A stretch of DNA of 64,000 nt, from contig JAGCDE010000005.1 of NCBI GenBank assembly GCA_017651315.1, forward strand, positions 84,706 to 148,705, in the 5' to 3' direction. The number at the start of each line of letters is the position of its first letter. Positions within the stretch are counted from its first letter, which is position 1. Made by a program: the position numbers and the translations under genes. Below the pieces are notes generated by a model. It saw nothing but the letters and a program-made list of their open reading frames with translations. It was not told the DNA's origin and did no database searches. This document shows, one piece after another, positions 27,801-34,042 of this stretch. This DNA comes from Bacteroidaceae bacterium. GTDB taxonomy: Bacteria; Bacteroidota; Bacteroidia; Bacteroidales; Bacteroidaceae.

Positions 27801-28637
27801 GAGTGCTATGTCATCCAGATAGTAGGTGACACCCGGAGCCATGAAGGAGATGCGGTAGAAGAACTTCTCGAACTGCTTGATGGCGTTGTACTCCTTGCCT
27901 GTTTCAGGATCGGTGGTCTTCCAGCTGTTCTCCCACCAGAAACCTGCATAGTACATGTGCCTGTTGGCTACAGAGTCGTTCTGGTAGAACATCATCAGGG
28001 TGTTGCGCTCCCACTTATCGGTGGTGAACTCCCTCTTCTCCATGTAGAACTCGCCGCCGCTCGCTCCGTTCATGGAGATAGGCTTCTCTGAGTTGTAGTA
28101 ACCGCTGAACACACCGGCATTCACGGCAGCCTCACTTGAACTGGCCTTGGTGTAGAATACAAGACGGTAGGAGGTGTTGGGTTCAAACTTGATACCACGT
28201 ACAAAAAGGTTGGCGTTGTAGTCAGGGCAGTTATCGCCGCCGAATTCGCCGCCGGAGGTGTACTTGAAGTACTTCTCACCACCCTGGGCACCCATAGCCT
28301 GCATCTCAGCCTGGTGACCGCCAAGAGGATCGGAAACGATCTCGTAAGCATCGCCACGGCTTGTGTAGGGGCTGAGTCCGTTCAGAAGCAGCATGGTTGA
28401 ATCCTTGACATAGGAGATTGTCAAGTCCTTGGGATAGCTGCTTGTTCCGTTTGATATAACTCCGTCATAGTACTTGATCTGTGTGATGGAGTCAATCGGA
28501 TTGGATGAATCCTGGAATGAAGCGAGCCCGTCCTCGAAACCGAAGAAGAAGAGCTGCTCATCCGCAGTCTGTGCCTGCGCAGTCAGGCCGAAGCCTAACA
28601 GCAGTGCACCTGCAAGAAAAAAGTCACGTTTTTTCAT
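24855..28637 (-). CDS. Large secreted multidomain protein P3, closest paralog of P1 (inverted copy)
   Basis: This 1260-residue protein has the same order of parts as P1: signal peptide (ending TAQAQ), jelly-roll with YYLDDIALYKSTIGGAEYN, Ig-like region, central jelly-roll, helical repeats and C-terminal sandwich plus the tail GKNGARKVEKILVK. Similarity to P1 is very high from about residue 290 to 1020, with runs of 40 or more identical bases in the helical repeat region, and lower in residues 30-280 and in parts of the C-terminal sandwich. Because it lies on the opposite strand, P1 and P3 form ~3.8-kb inverted repeats 14 kb apart. Its leader and a 20-bp upstream element are also shared with P1. 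The gene lies upstream of GH30-GH43-GH43, supporting a glycan-binding role (inference). Confidence 0.75.
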   Translation of the reverse strand: MKKRDFFLAGALLLGFGLTAQAQTADEQLFFFGFEDGLASFQDSSNPIDSITQIKYYDGVISNGTSSYPKDLTISYVKDSTMLLLNGLSPYTSRGDAYEIVSDPLGGHQAEMQAMGAQGGEKYFKYTSGGEFGGDNCPDYNANLFVRGIKFEPNTSYRLVFYTKASSSEAAVNAGVFSGYYNSEKPISMNGASGGEFYMEKREFTTDKWERNTLMMFYQNDSVANRHMYYAGFWWENSWKTTDPETGKEYNAIKQFEKFFYRISFMAPGVTYYLDDIALYKSTIGGAEYNADILRVNFGYQTNLGDIAKADPAGAVELPGEYFSLTAEYAGEPYELDVMSAEYHDDGYLYIWLDDDSFEGLENVRLSLKNPTDPALQLKYTGSLYPYSLDTAWVNAGKIVPDFENEFAVYNPDVFAISRLYIAPIVKVTAPEKGSFNLDPNTETVDVTFSKDVYANLKDGTKDDYNVIVRMKDEIWTPSAYDPETFTVTFKRPAGLAPLSGDCDFTVMNARAGSGDQYQPSAPETFTLTFGDLSTAGRPQFFYRSEPVWTGDDHKSQCIPLGWTAYDQNCGAAGQTGTGETVSGRSRMYFFGAGGAFTRGFYSCPRGTSVDAVISYGSTEGYSLPLEPGDYRLSFKMFGWDGTPTTSVYVYPVGEERPAQPIGKIKPEQNIGSSTANTGRYVVSNFTSASFDFTIDAKGSYQIDFFTPKSNNWAGVVIGGIELSNQYSEAFKYIQMLEDAQAAADAQLATAEADRKYSGANLDEFKGVIDEYKDFKHTAPSAYEKATKTIKDATTAMGERVNIVDKFYSEYAAAEAKEAVYTDSTGYNQLVAYKDLVAKIAEYKDLDVTVKDNDALTAITAEVTAATKAMTDRCDAIDKFNSTIANAKVTYDNNANLQNLDALVALIGTYEQYKDVDRIAVTDDELKAATDAVQAAIDKASNVATTYDLETAQLKSLYGLAADLEVALGDEVNAIYKANIEDDQNLAKLLKLEINKALYQKLAADELEIPAEGIDYTGFIRNAGLYMVGTLGNQIEDYYYAYAGRTSWRIIAGTEFVDDVFPGWSVQTTGSVHAAVGPNGIDGGSYAEPGYAKAGGIAADWSSSYTLKQTVIDLPNGVYTLGVKFGAGEENKEKQHVIANGDTLIADKGQNAVDNFWENIVVTDNKLDLTALHTGCNAWSRLDDWSLTLISVDPVDYAAEIAKIDAEIAEIKTKVAPVESDADVKYYNLGGIGTSQPEGISIRVTTGKNGARKVEKILVK

Positions 28638-28642
28638 AAATG

Positions 28643-28666
28643 AAACTTTTAGTTAATAATAAGGTA
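28643..28666 (-). promoter_or_regulatory. Conserved untranslated leader of P3
   Basis: This is the inverted identical copy of the P1 leader at 6781-6804: A/T-rich, no Shine-Dalgarno, ending 5 bases before the ATG. Confidence 0.6.
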
Positions 28667-28738
28667 AAAATACTTCGCTAATCTGTAAATATTAATTCTT
28701 ATACATATTTCGACTGCTGAAATGAAGGCGCAAAAATC

Positions 28739-28758
28739 AGTGTATCAGGTAGAGGCGC
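28739..28758 (-). repeat. Second copy of the 20-bp element, upstream of P3
   Basis: On the minus strand this reads gcgcctctacctgatacact, identical to 6684-6703, 101 bases ahead of the P3 start (P1: 106). DNA between the element and the leader is mostly not conserved, so the element has been kept on its own. The rest of the 500-bp gap up to the recombinase gene (28759-29137) shows AT-rich DNA and one terminator hairpin. Confidence 0.45.
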
Positions 28759-29011
28759 GACGAGAATAATGGTCTTGTATATGTTCAATACATGCTTTCA
28801 GATGATTAACAGTGCTAAAATGGTACTTATTTTATATGTCTCCTATTATTGTATAGTCGAGTTTACAAATAGCAAAGATTAAGAAGATTTCTTACATATT
28901 CAGTTGTTTGCAATAAGGAAAAATTATTTTAGTATCATCTGCTTCAAACAGTATGGATGGTGCTGTTTTTTTATTCCGGGAGTTCTCTTGTGGCTTAAGT
29001 CACAGAATAAG

Positions 29012-29037
29012 GCAGGCTGGAATCTCTTCCAGCCTGC
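29012..29037 (-). terminator. Terminator after the tyrosine recombinase gene
   Basis: A perfect 11-bp stem (gcaggctggaa / ttccagcctgc) with a 4-base loop lies about 100 bases past the recombinase stop on the minus strand. The T-run is poor. Confidence 0.6.
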
Positions 29038-29137
29038 TTCCGGTTTAGTCTTCGGGAAATTTCCTTTTTGTCTGCGTGACAATTTTTTTCTCTATCTGAC
29101 GTTTTTCTTTTTTACCAACAGCACCCGGAAACTGTTT

Positions 29138-30457
29138 TCAGTCGAAATAATCGTATTTGCTCTTGATCTTTCTTGCCACATCAAGGTCATTGGCCTTGAT
29201 GTATTTCTTGAGGATTGCGGGGGAGGTGTGCCCTGTTATCTTCATAATGTCATAGATGTCCATTCCTGAGAGATACATCAGGGTTGCTCCTGTCCGTCTT
29301 GCTGTATGTGTGCAGATGAGTTCGTATTTCTTCAGGCTCTCCTTAGTTGATACTCCTCCGTTTGTGCGCACTATCTCAACAGGAGAGTCTATTCCGGCAA
29401 GCCTTCCCACCTCCTTTATATATTTGTTCAGTCTGGATTCGGGGATATGCGGCAATTCCCAACCGTATTTCTGAAGAACCCTGTCAAGCGATGCACTCAC
29501 AGGGATGGACACCTTGTTGCCGGTCTTTTTCTGAATGATCTCTATTGTGATGAACTCCCTGCCTTTTTTTCCTTTGTCGCCGGAGTTGACTTTCCGCATG
29601 TTCCTTGAGGAGATGTTCGCATAGTCAGATACTCTCTGTGCTGTGCAGACTCCCACATAGAAGATGTCCCGTGCATGTTCGTAGCATTTGCGACGATTGC
29701 CGAGGTCCACGCTCATGAAACGGTCTATCTCCTCACGGGTGAGATAGATTGAATCGACGTTGACGCTATATGCCTTGAATCTGTGGTCCCGATAGTATGT
29801 GAAGCCGTTGTAACCGTCACTTTCGGCTGCACGGAGGATGTTCTTGATGCAGTTAATGCATTTGCCTGTTGAATTGATGGAGTAGTTACGGCTCTGGAGA
29901 TACGACACGAAATCATTGTAGAACTTCATGTCGATGTCCTGATAGTCAAGCATGGTCTGTTTGGAGGCCTGATAATTCCGGAACTGTTTGACAGCCTGCC
30001 TGGTTGCATCGACAGAGCCCTTTGCAAAACGCTTTCCATGAATGGAGAGGCGTGTGCCGTTCTCCATTCCTGTTATATACTGTTCTATGTATTCGTTCAG
30101 CGGGATAGGCCTGATTCCGGATGTCCGTCCCCCGTTCAGGCGGGAGATGTCGGTCTCAAGAACCGTGCTTGCCACAATCAGCCTGACATCATCGGGAGTG
30201 ACATGTATGCCGGCTGCAAGACGGATATTGATCTCACGCCTGATCCTTTCGAGTTTGCTGAAGACATTATACCCCTCAGCCGATTCGGCATAATGACGAC
30301 GGGCAACACTGTCTGTCGGAAGCAGCCATTTCCGGACCGGAACCTTAAGATGCGTTGACTGCCTGATATTAATTCCAAGCCGTGGGGACTGAATCCGCAC
30401 GAATACTGTGGAATATCCGCTTTTCTTTGTTGTCCTTAGCTCAAAAGTCGCTGACAT
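29138..30457 (-). CDS. Tyrosine-type site-specific recombinase
   Basis: This 439-residue recombinase has three parts: an N-terminal arm-binding region (~1-110), a SAM-like core-binding domain (~115-225, IEQYITGMENGT then VDATRQAVKQFRNY), and the catalytic domain. Active-site residues are all present: Arg275 (TAQRVSDYA), Lys310 or 311, His384 and Arg387 (THTARRTG), His410 (TGHTS) and nucleophile Tyr419 (LKKYIKA). The size and order are those of Bacteroidota integrases of conjugative and mobilisable elements, and of recombinases that flip nearby DNA. No excisionase, relaxase, transfer or phage genes are nearby, so it is a lone recombinase, which favours a local inversion role or a leftover of an element. 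It lies between the P3 upstream region and the FAS1 gene. Confidence 0.93.
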   Translation of the reverse strand: MSATFELRTTKKSGYSTVFVRIQSPRLGINIRQSTHLKVPVRKWLLPTDSVARRHYAESAEGYNVFSKLERIRREINIRLAAGIHVTPDDVRLIVASTVLETDISRLNGGRTSGIRPIPLNEYIEQYITGMENGTRLSIHGKRFAKGSVDATRQAVKQFRNYQASKQTMLDYQDIDMKFYNDFVSYLQSRNYSINSTGKCINCIKNILRAAESDGYNGFTYYRDHRFKAYSVNVDSIYLTREEIDRFMSVDLGNRRKCYEHARDIFYVGVCTAQRVSDYANISSRNMRKVNSGDKGKKGREFITIEIIQKKTGNKVSIPVSASLDRVLQKYGWELPHIPESRLNKYIKEVGRLAGIDSPVEIVRTNGGVSTKESLKKYELICTHTARRTGATLMYLSGMDIYDIMKITGHTSPAILKKYIKANDLDVARKIKSKYDYFD

Positions 30458-30473
30458 GATTTTTTGTAAACCA

Positions 30474-30500
30474 ACAAGGGGCGGTACTGCCGCCCCTTGT
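30474..30500. terminator. GC-rich hairpin between FAS1 gene and recombinase
   Basis: A perfect 11-bp stem (acaaggggcgg / ccgccccttgt) with a 5-base loop lies between the FAS1 stop and the recombinase start on the minus strand. It probably ends the FAS1 transcript and shields the recombinase. Confidence 0.6.
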
Positions 30501-30520
30501 ATATAAAAGGTGTAACGTAA

Positions 30521-32527
30521 TCAATGACGGTCCTCCGGTATCTCTCCGAGATAGACGTTCTTGGGCACCACCTCAATGATGCTGAACGGACAAACGGCTG
30601 TCGGATTGTCTGTTACAAGACGGACACGGAAATAGTAATCCTTGTTGGAGTACATGTAATTGGTTGTCATGATTATACGGTAGCGGTCAGTACCGTCGCG
30701 CAGGTCCTTGTATGCGTCAGGAGCCTTCATGTAGCCACGGTTACGCATAGCCTTCTCATTGGCCTGCATCTCCTCTTCTCCGTTAAGTTCGCTGTCGGCG
30801 ATAGCACCCACTTTAGGATTGCTGCCGCTGAGATTGAGGTTGAAAGGAATGCCGCATGGGTTGAAATCACCGTCTTTGCCCTCCTTGAAATAGAACTGGA
30901 CTACACCGCGCCCGCCGGCGACAGCTGACTGGGATGCCATGGATTCCTCATATATCCTGACCTCGTATGTTCCGTCGGTCGGTACCGGCGGCAGCCTCAT
31001 CGTAATGTCATAGATACCGCGTACGGTCATTTCATAGCCTAAATAGCATGTGAATGTAGAATTTATGTAGCGTACCCAGAACTCAGTCTCGTCAGAGCAA
31101 TCAAAATTCTTGCAGAACCCTTTCTTGAAACCGGTAACGTAGTTGTCGGGATTACCCCTGTTCAGACGGCCGGCTGCACCGCTGTTGATGAAGTCAGGCG
31201 ACATGGTGTTGGCCATAATTCTCATTCTTTGGTTCAAGTCATTCTCCCTGACCTCCTGGGTGTAGAGAAGGAGCTTGTCAATCAGATGATACCTGCCGTT
31301 CAGTGCCGTCATGTCGAAGTCTGTACGTTCACTGGGGGCCCAGATCCTGACACCTTCTTTCTCCAGACCGCGGGCAGCCTTGGGGGCACCTTTGCGGTTT
31401 ATGTATCTGCCTCCGATCTTGGGGAAGCTTATGCGCATGACGGAGTATGGCATAATGGTTTCATACCAGTCCTCGATATCTATGGCATCCCACTTGGTGA
31501 ACTGGCTGGTTATCTCGTCGTATGCTACATTAAGCCTGTCATAGCTGAGCTCCTCGGGAAGGAGATGATATGAAATGAACTTGTTGAGTGAGTTCCTTCT
31601 GTCGGTGGGATCATCATAATACTCCGGATAATCAGGATACCATTCCTCAGCCTTGCGGCGAAGGTCATCAAGGTTGTTTATTCCGTTTGCCTTGAAAACG
31701 GAATCCGGCTCGATGAATGCCGTGTACTTGAATGGACGCTTGTCAGGGAACACTCCGTTTTCAGTTTCGTAGGATGTATTATAGCGTATAGCTGTCTTGC
31801 CGGTCTGCTGGTAACAAACCAGAAGAGAGTCATAAGCCGGACTTACGTATGTGGGGTCCAGGTAATTGACAAGTGAGTCGTTCATGTGGGTCAGTGTCAG
31901 AGCCTGAGAGAATATGGTGATAAGCGGATCCTCAGCAATACGGTCAGGAAGGAAACGGTTGCTCGGAACAACTACCCTGTCAACAATGTGAACGACGCCG
32001 TTGGTCACCGTATCGTCACGCTCAAGAATGCTTGAAGTGGTGTTGACCTTATAGACAACCTGGTATTTGCCGTCAACGATGGCGGAGTCGGTGGCATACG
32101 TGAGGTAACGGTCCAAAAGGTTGGGATAGGGGAACGCTCCGTCCAGAATGTCCTTGCAGAAGAATGTAGCGTTGCAGAGGTGAGTCTTGGCAATGGTGTC
32201 ACACTCCAGGTGTGAAAGCTGGCTCACATCCGTGAGTCCCTTGTCCGCGAGAAAGACTTTCATGGCTTCATTGGTGGGTGCGAAACAGGTGTGCTCACCA
32301 TAGGTTTGCATCTCACCCCAGATGCCGGATTCCTTAAGGCAGTAGATGAAGTCGCTGAACATGTCTTCCCTGTTCTGGAGGAAGTCGGCTACGGTCTCGC
32401 CCTCGAAAGTGTAGTAACTTCCAGGGTGCTGCTCGTCAAGGCAGCTTGAAAGGAAAAGTCCTCCGATAAGAGTTACTGCGGCAACTGCTATTAAGCCGGA
32501 GAATTTTTTCGAATAGAAGATTTTCAT
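30521..32527 (-). CDS. FAS1 (fasciclin) domain lipoprotein
   Basis: This 668-residue surface lipoprotein has its lipobox at Cys29 (LFLSSC). A FAS1 domain covers ~45-195: TCFAPTNEAMKVFL matches the conserved 'T.FAPTN.A' box and NGVVHIVDRVVVP the closing 'G.IH.ID' box. A second, degenerate FAS1-like half follows (ending NGRYHLIDKLLLY near residue 420), then a beta-rich C-terminal half I cannot assign. Two-FAS1 proteins of this type usually sit next to susCD; here the gene is opposite in direction to, and 24 kb from, the susCD of this window, whose own neighbour is a related partial FAS1 protein at 1-1410. A role in glycan adhesion at the surface is inference. Confidence 0.8.
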   Translation of the reverse strand: MKIFYSKKFSGLIAVAAVTLIGGLFLSSCLDEQHPGSYYTFEGETVADFLQNREDMFSDFIYCLKESGIWGEMQTYGEHTCFAPTNEAMKVFLADKGLTDVSQLSHLECDTIAKTHLCNATFFCKDILDGAFPYPNLLDRYLTYATDSAIVDGKYQVVYKVNTTSSILERDDTVTNGVVHIVDRVVVPSNRFLPDRIAEDPLITIFSQALTLTHMNDSLVNYLDPTYVSPAYDSLLVCYQQTGKTAIRYNTSYETENGVFPDKRPFKYTAFIEPDSVFKANGINNLDDLRRKAEEWYPDYPEYYDDPTDRRNSLNKFISYHLLPEELSYDRLNVAYDEITSQFTKWDAIDIEDWYETIMPYSVMRISFPKIGGRYINRKGAPKAARGLEKEGVRIWAPSERTDFDMTALNGRYHLIDKLLLYTQEVRENDLNQRMRIMANTMSPDFINSGAAGRLNRGNPDNYVTGFKKGFCKNFDCSDETEFWVRYINSTFTCYLGYEMTVRGIYDITMRLPPVPTDGTYEVRIYEESMASQSAVAGGRGVVQFYFKEGKDGDFNPCGIPFNLNLSGSNPKVGAIADSELNGEEEMQANEKAMRNRGYMKAPDAYKDLRDGTDRYRIIMTTNYMYSNKDYYFRVRLVTDNPTAVCPFSIIEVVPKNVYLGEIPEDRH

Positions 32528-32571
32528 ATTAATTAGGTTTTTAACTATTTGTCATCAGTTCGGTTTTCAAA

Positions 32572-32608
32572 ATGTGCATGTGCATATGCGCGTATATACA
32601 CATGCGCA
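32572..32608. repeat. 37-nt perfect alternating purine-pyrimidine tract
   Basis: Every base from 32572 to 32608 alternates purine and pyrimidine (mostly TG/CA/CG steps). It contains an inverted repeat gcatgtg (32576-32582) / cacatgc (32599-32605). It lies 45-81 bases upstream of the FAS1 start on the minus strand. Such tracts can adopt Z-DNA under negative supercoiling. The surrounding gap (32528-32740) otherwise holds only the terminator of the GH8 gene. Confidence 0.7.
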
Positions 32609-32682
32609 AAACAGCGCATAAAATTACTGCTTTGTTTCTTAACAGCCAAATTTTTTGTGAGTTTTTGTTAAAAATGGAAAAT

Positions 32683-32718
32683 AAAAAAGGTGACCATGGG
32701 CGTGTGGTCACCTTTTTT
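32683..32718 (-). terminator. Terminator after GH8 gene
   Basis: A perfect 14-bp stem (aaaaaaggtgacca / tggtcacctttttt) with an 8-base loop ends in a T-run on either strand. It stops the xylB-GH8 transcript, and would also stop rightward transcription. Confidence 0.88.
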
Positions 32719-32740
32719 CCTACTGTCCAGCCTGGTCCGG

Positions 32741-34024
32741 TTACCAGGACATACGGTAGTTTCCGCTAAGGTGGAGCAGGGCGAACAGATATATCAGACC
32801 GTCATAATAAACATCATAGTAACCGTCCTCGTATGGCTTGTGCTCCATTGAGAACATGTGCCGTACAAGTTCCTCATTATATTCACTCTCGCACATAAGG
32901 GCTGTGGTGGCCATGGTGCCCACAAAACCTATGGAGTGGCGCAGGTTGCCGCGCCAGCGGCCGCCGCCCATGAGGAATCGGGGAGCGTCGCCGTTAAGGG
33001 CGAACTGGTCAGGGAATTCGGTTATTCCGTAACGGCCCAGAATGGCTTTCTGGAATTTTTTGGCATATTCGGTCTGCCACTCGGCATCCTTGTGGTACCA
33101 GGTGAAGTCCATCGCTATGTTCATAGGCACGCGCCAGGAGTCATAGTGGAACTCCGAGCCGCGGTTTGGAGTGCCGTCGAACTGGCTCTGGTCGGGATTG
33201 ATGCCGGTCACAGGGTCGGTGGCACGGTGCAGGTAGGCACGTGCGCTGTCGGCCAGTTCACGGTAAATCGCCTCACGGCCGTCCTTGGCGGTCTCGGCCC
33301 AGATTTCATAGAATGCAGGCAGATGATATGAGGGGTCAGTCCATTCGTTGGAACGGATGTCAGGACAGAAATTTATAAGCTTTTTTTCCATATTGATGAT
33401 GTTGGTCACACCACCTGTGCCATCCTTTGAGAAGAGGTCGTTCAGGAGTTCCTGGGCTTCGGCCAGATAGTTGAATTCCTCATAGCTTCCCCAGCGGCGT
33501 GAAGCCAGCAGCAGAGTGGTCACGTAGTAGAGCTCTCCGTCACTGGCGGAGCCTTGTGAGGTGCGTCGGCCGTCAAAGCGGCAGGACCATGCGAACAGGC
33601 CGTGTGACGGACCTTCCTCATTATGGCGCATGTAGTGTTTGGACCATCGCCATATCTTGTTGAACAGTTCCGGCTTGTTCAGCTGGACTGCCACCATCAT
33701 GCCGTAAGACTGGCCTTCGGTGCGAACGTCATTGTTCTTGACATCGGCCACATAACCCATCTTGACAGTCTTGCCATCGACTTCCACGTCAACGTCATGG
33801 TATGAACCGTCCTCAGCCTCGAACACTGTCGAGAAGATGGTCTGGATCTTGTCGTCAATCTCTTTCTGCGAGTAACCGAGCTCTTTAAGGTAATTGCGGT
33901 ACTTGCCGGTCTCGGCATAACCTTTCTTGGCGGGTGCCAGCTTTCCGGTTGAACCGCAACTGACTGCTATCCCGATTGTGGAAAGAACTGCCATGCAAAT
34001 GGCAACTGTAAATATTTTTCTCAT
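32741..34024 (-). CDS. GH8-family reducing-end xylose-releasing exo-oligoxylanase (lipoprotein)
   Basis: This 427-residue lipoprotein (lipobox IAVSC, Cys23) has an (alpha/alpha)6 fold of GH8. Acid Glu103 lies in DVRTEGQSYGMM, the signature of the family; later blocks include SCRFDGRRTSQGSASDGELYY split over two runs and FHYDSWRVPMNIAMD. The match is best to Rex-type GH8 enzymes, which cut single xylose units from the reducing end of xylo-oligosaccharides. The xylulokinase gene ends 18 bases upstream, so the two are one operon that links xylose release with xylulose phosphorylation. No xylose isomerase or transporter is present in the window. Location is periplasmic or outer-membrane inner face (inference from the lipobox). 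Confidence 0.9.
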   Translation of the reverse strand: MRKIFTVAICMAVLSTIGIAVSCGSTGKLAPAKKGYAETGKYRNYLKELGYSQKEIDDKIQTIFSTVFEAEDGSYHDVDVEVDGKTVKMGYVADVKNNDVRTEGQSYGMMVAVQLNKPELFNKIWRWSKHYMRHNEEGPSHGLFAWSCRFDGRRTSQGSASDGELYYVTTLLLASRRWGSYEEFNYLAEAQELLNDLFSKDGTGGVTNIINMEKKLINFCPDIRSNEWTDPSYHLPAFYEIWAETAKDGREAIYRELADSARAYLHRATDPVTGINPDQSQFDGTPNRGSEFHYDSWRVPMNIAMDFTWYHKDAEWQTEYAKKFQKAILGRYGITEFPDQFALNGDAPRFLMGGGRWRGNLRHSIGFVGTMATTALMCESEYNEELVRHMFSMEHKPYEDGYYDVYYDGLIYLFALLHLSGNYRMSW

Positions 34025-34042
34025 ATTGACTTTTGGTTTTGA

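Noticed and set aside
28739-28758. Treating the 20-bp element purely as a promoter
   Set aside because: It does not match TTTG/TAnnTTTG and lies ~100 bp from the start with diverged DNA between; it is kept as a candidate site of unknown type.
29138-30457. Integrated conjugative element or prophage
   Set aside because: Only the recombinase is present; no transfer, replication or phage genes and no tRNA-linked direct repeats were seen near it.
32572-32769. Small frame beginning in the alternating purine-pyrimidine tract
   Set aside because: Its first residues (MCMCICAYIHM) are simply the tract read as codons, and it runs through a terminator hairpin.
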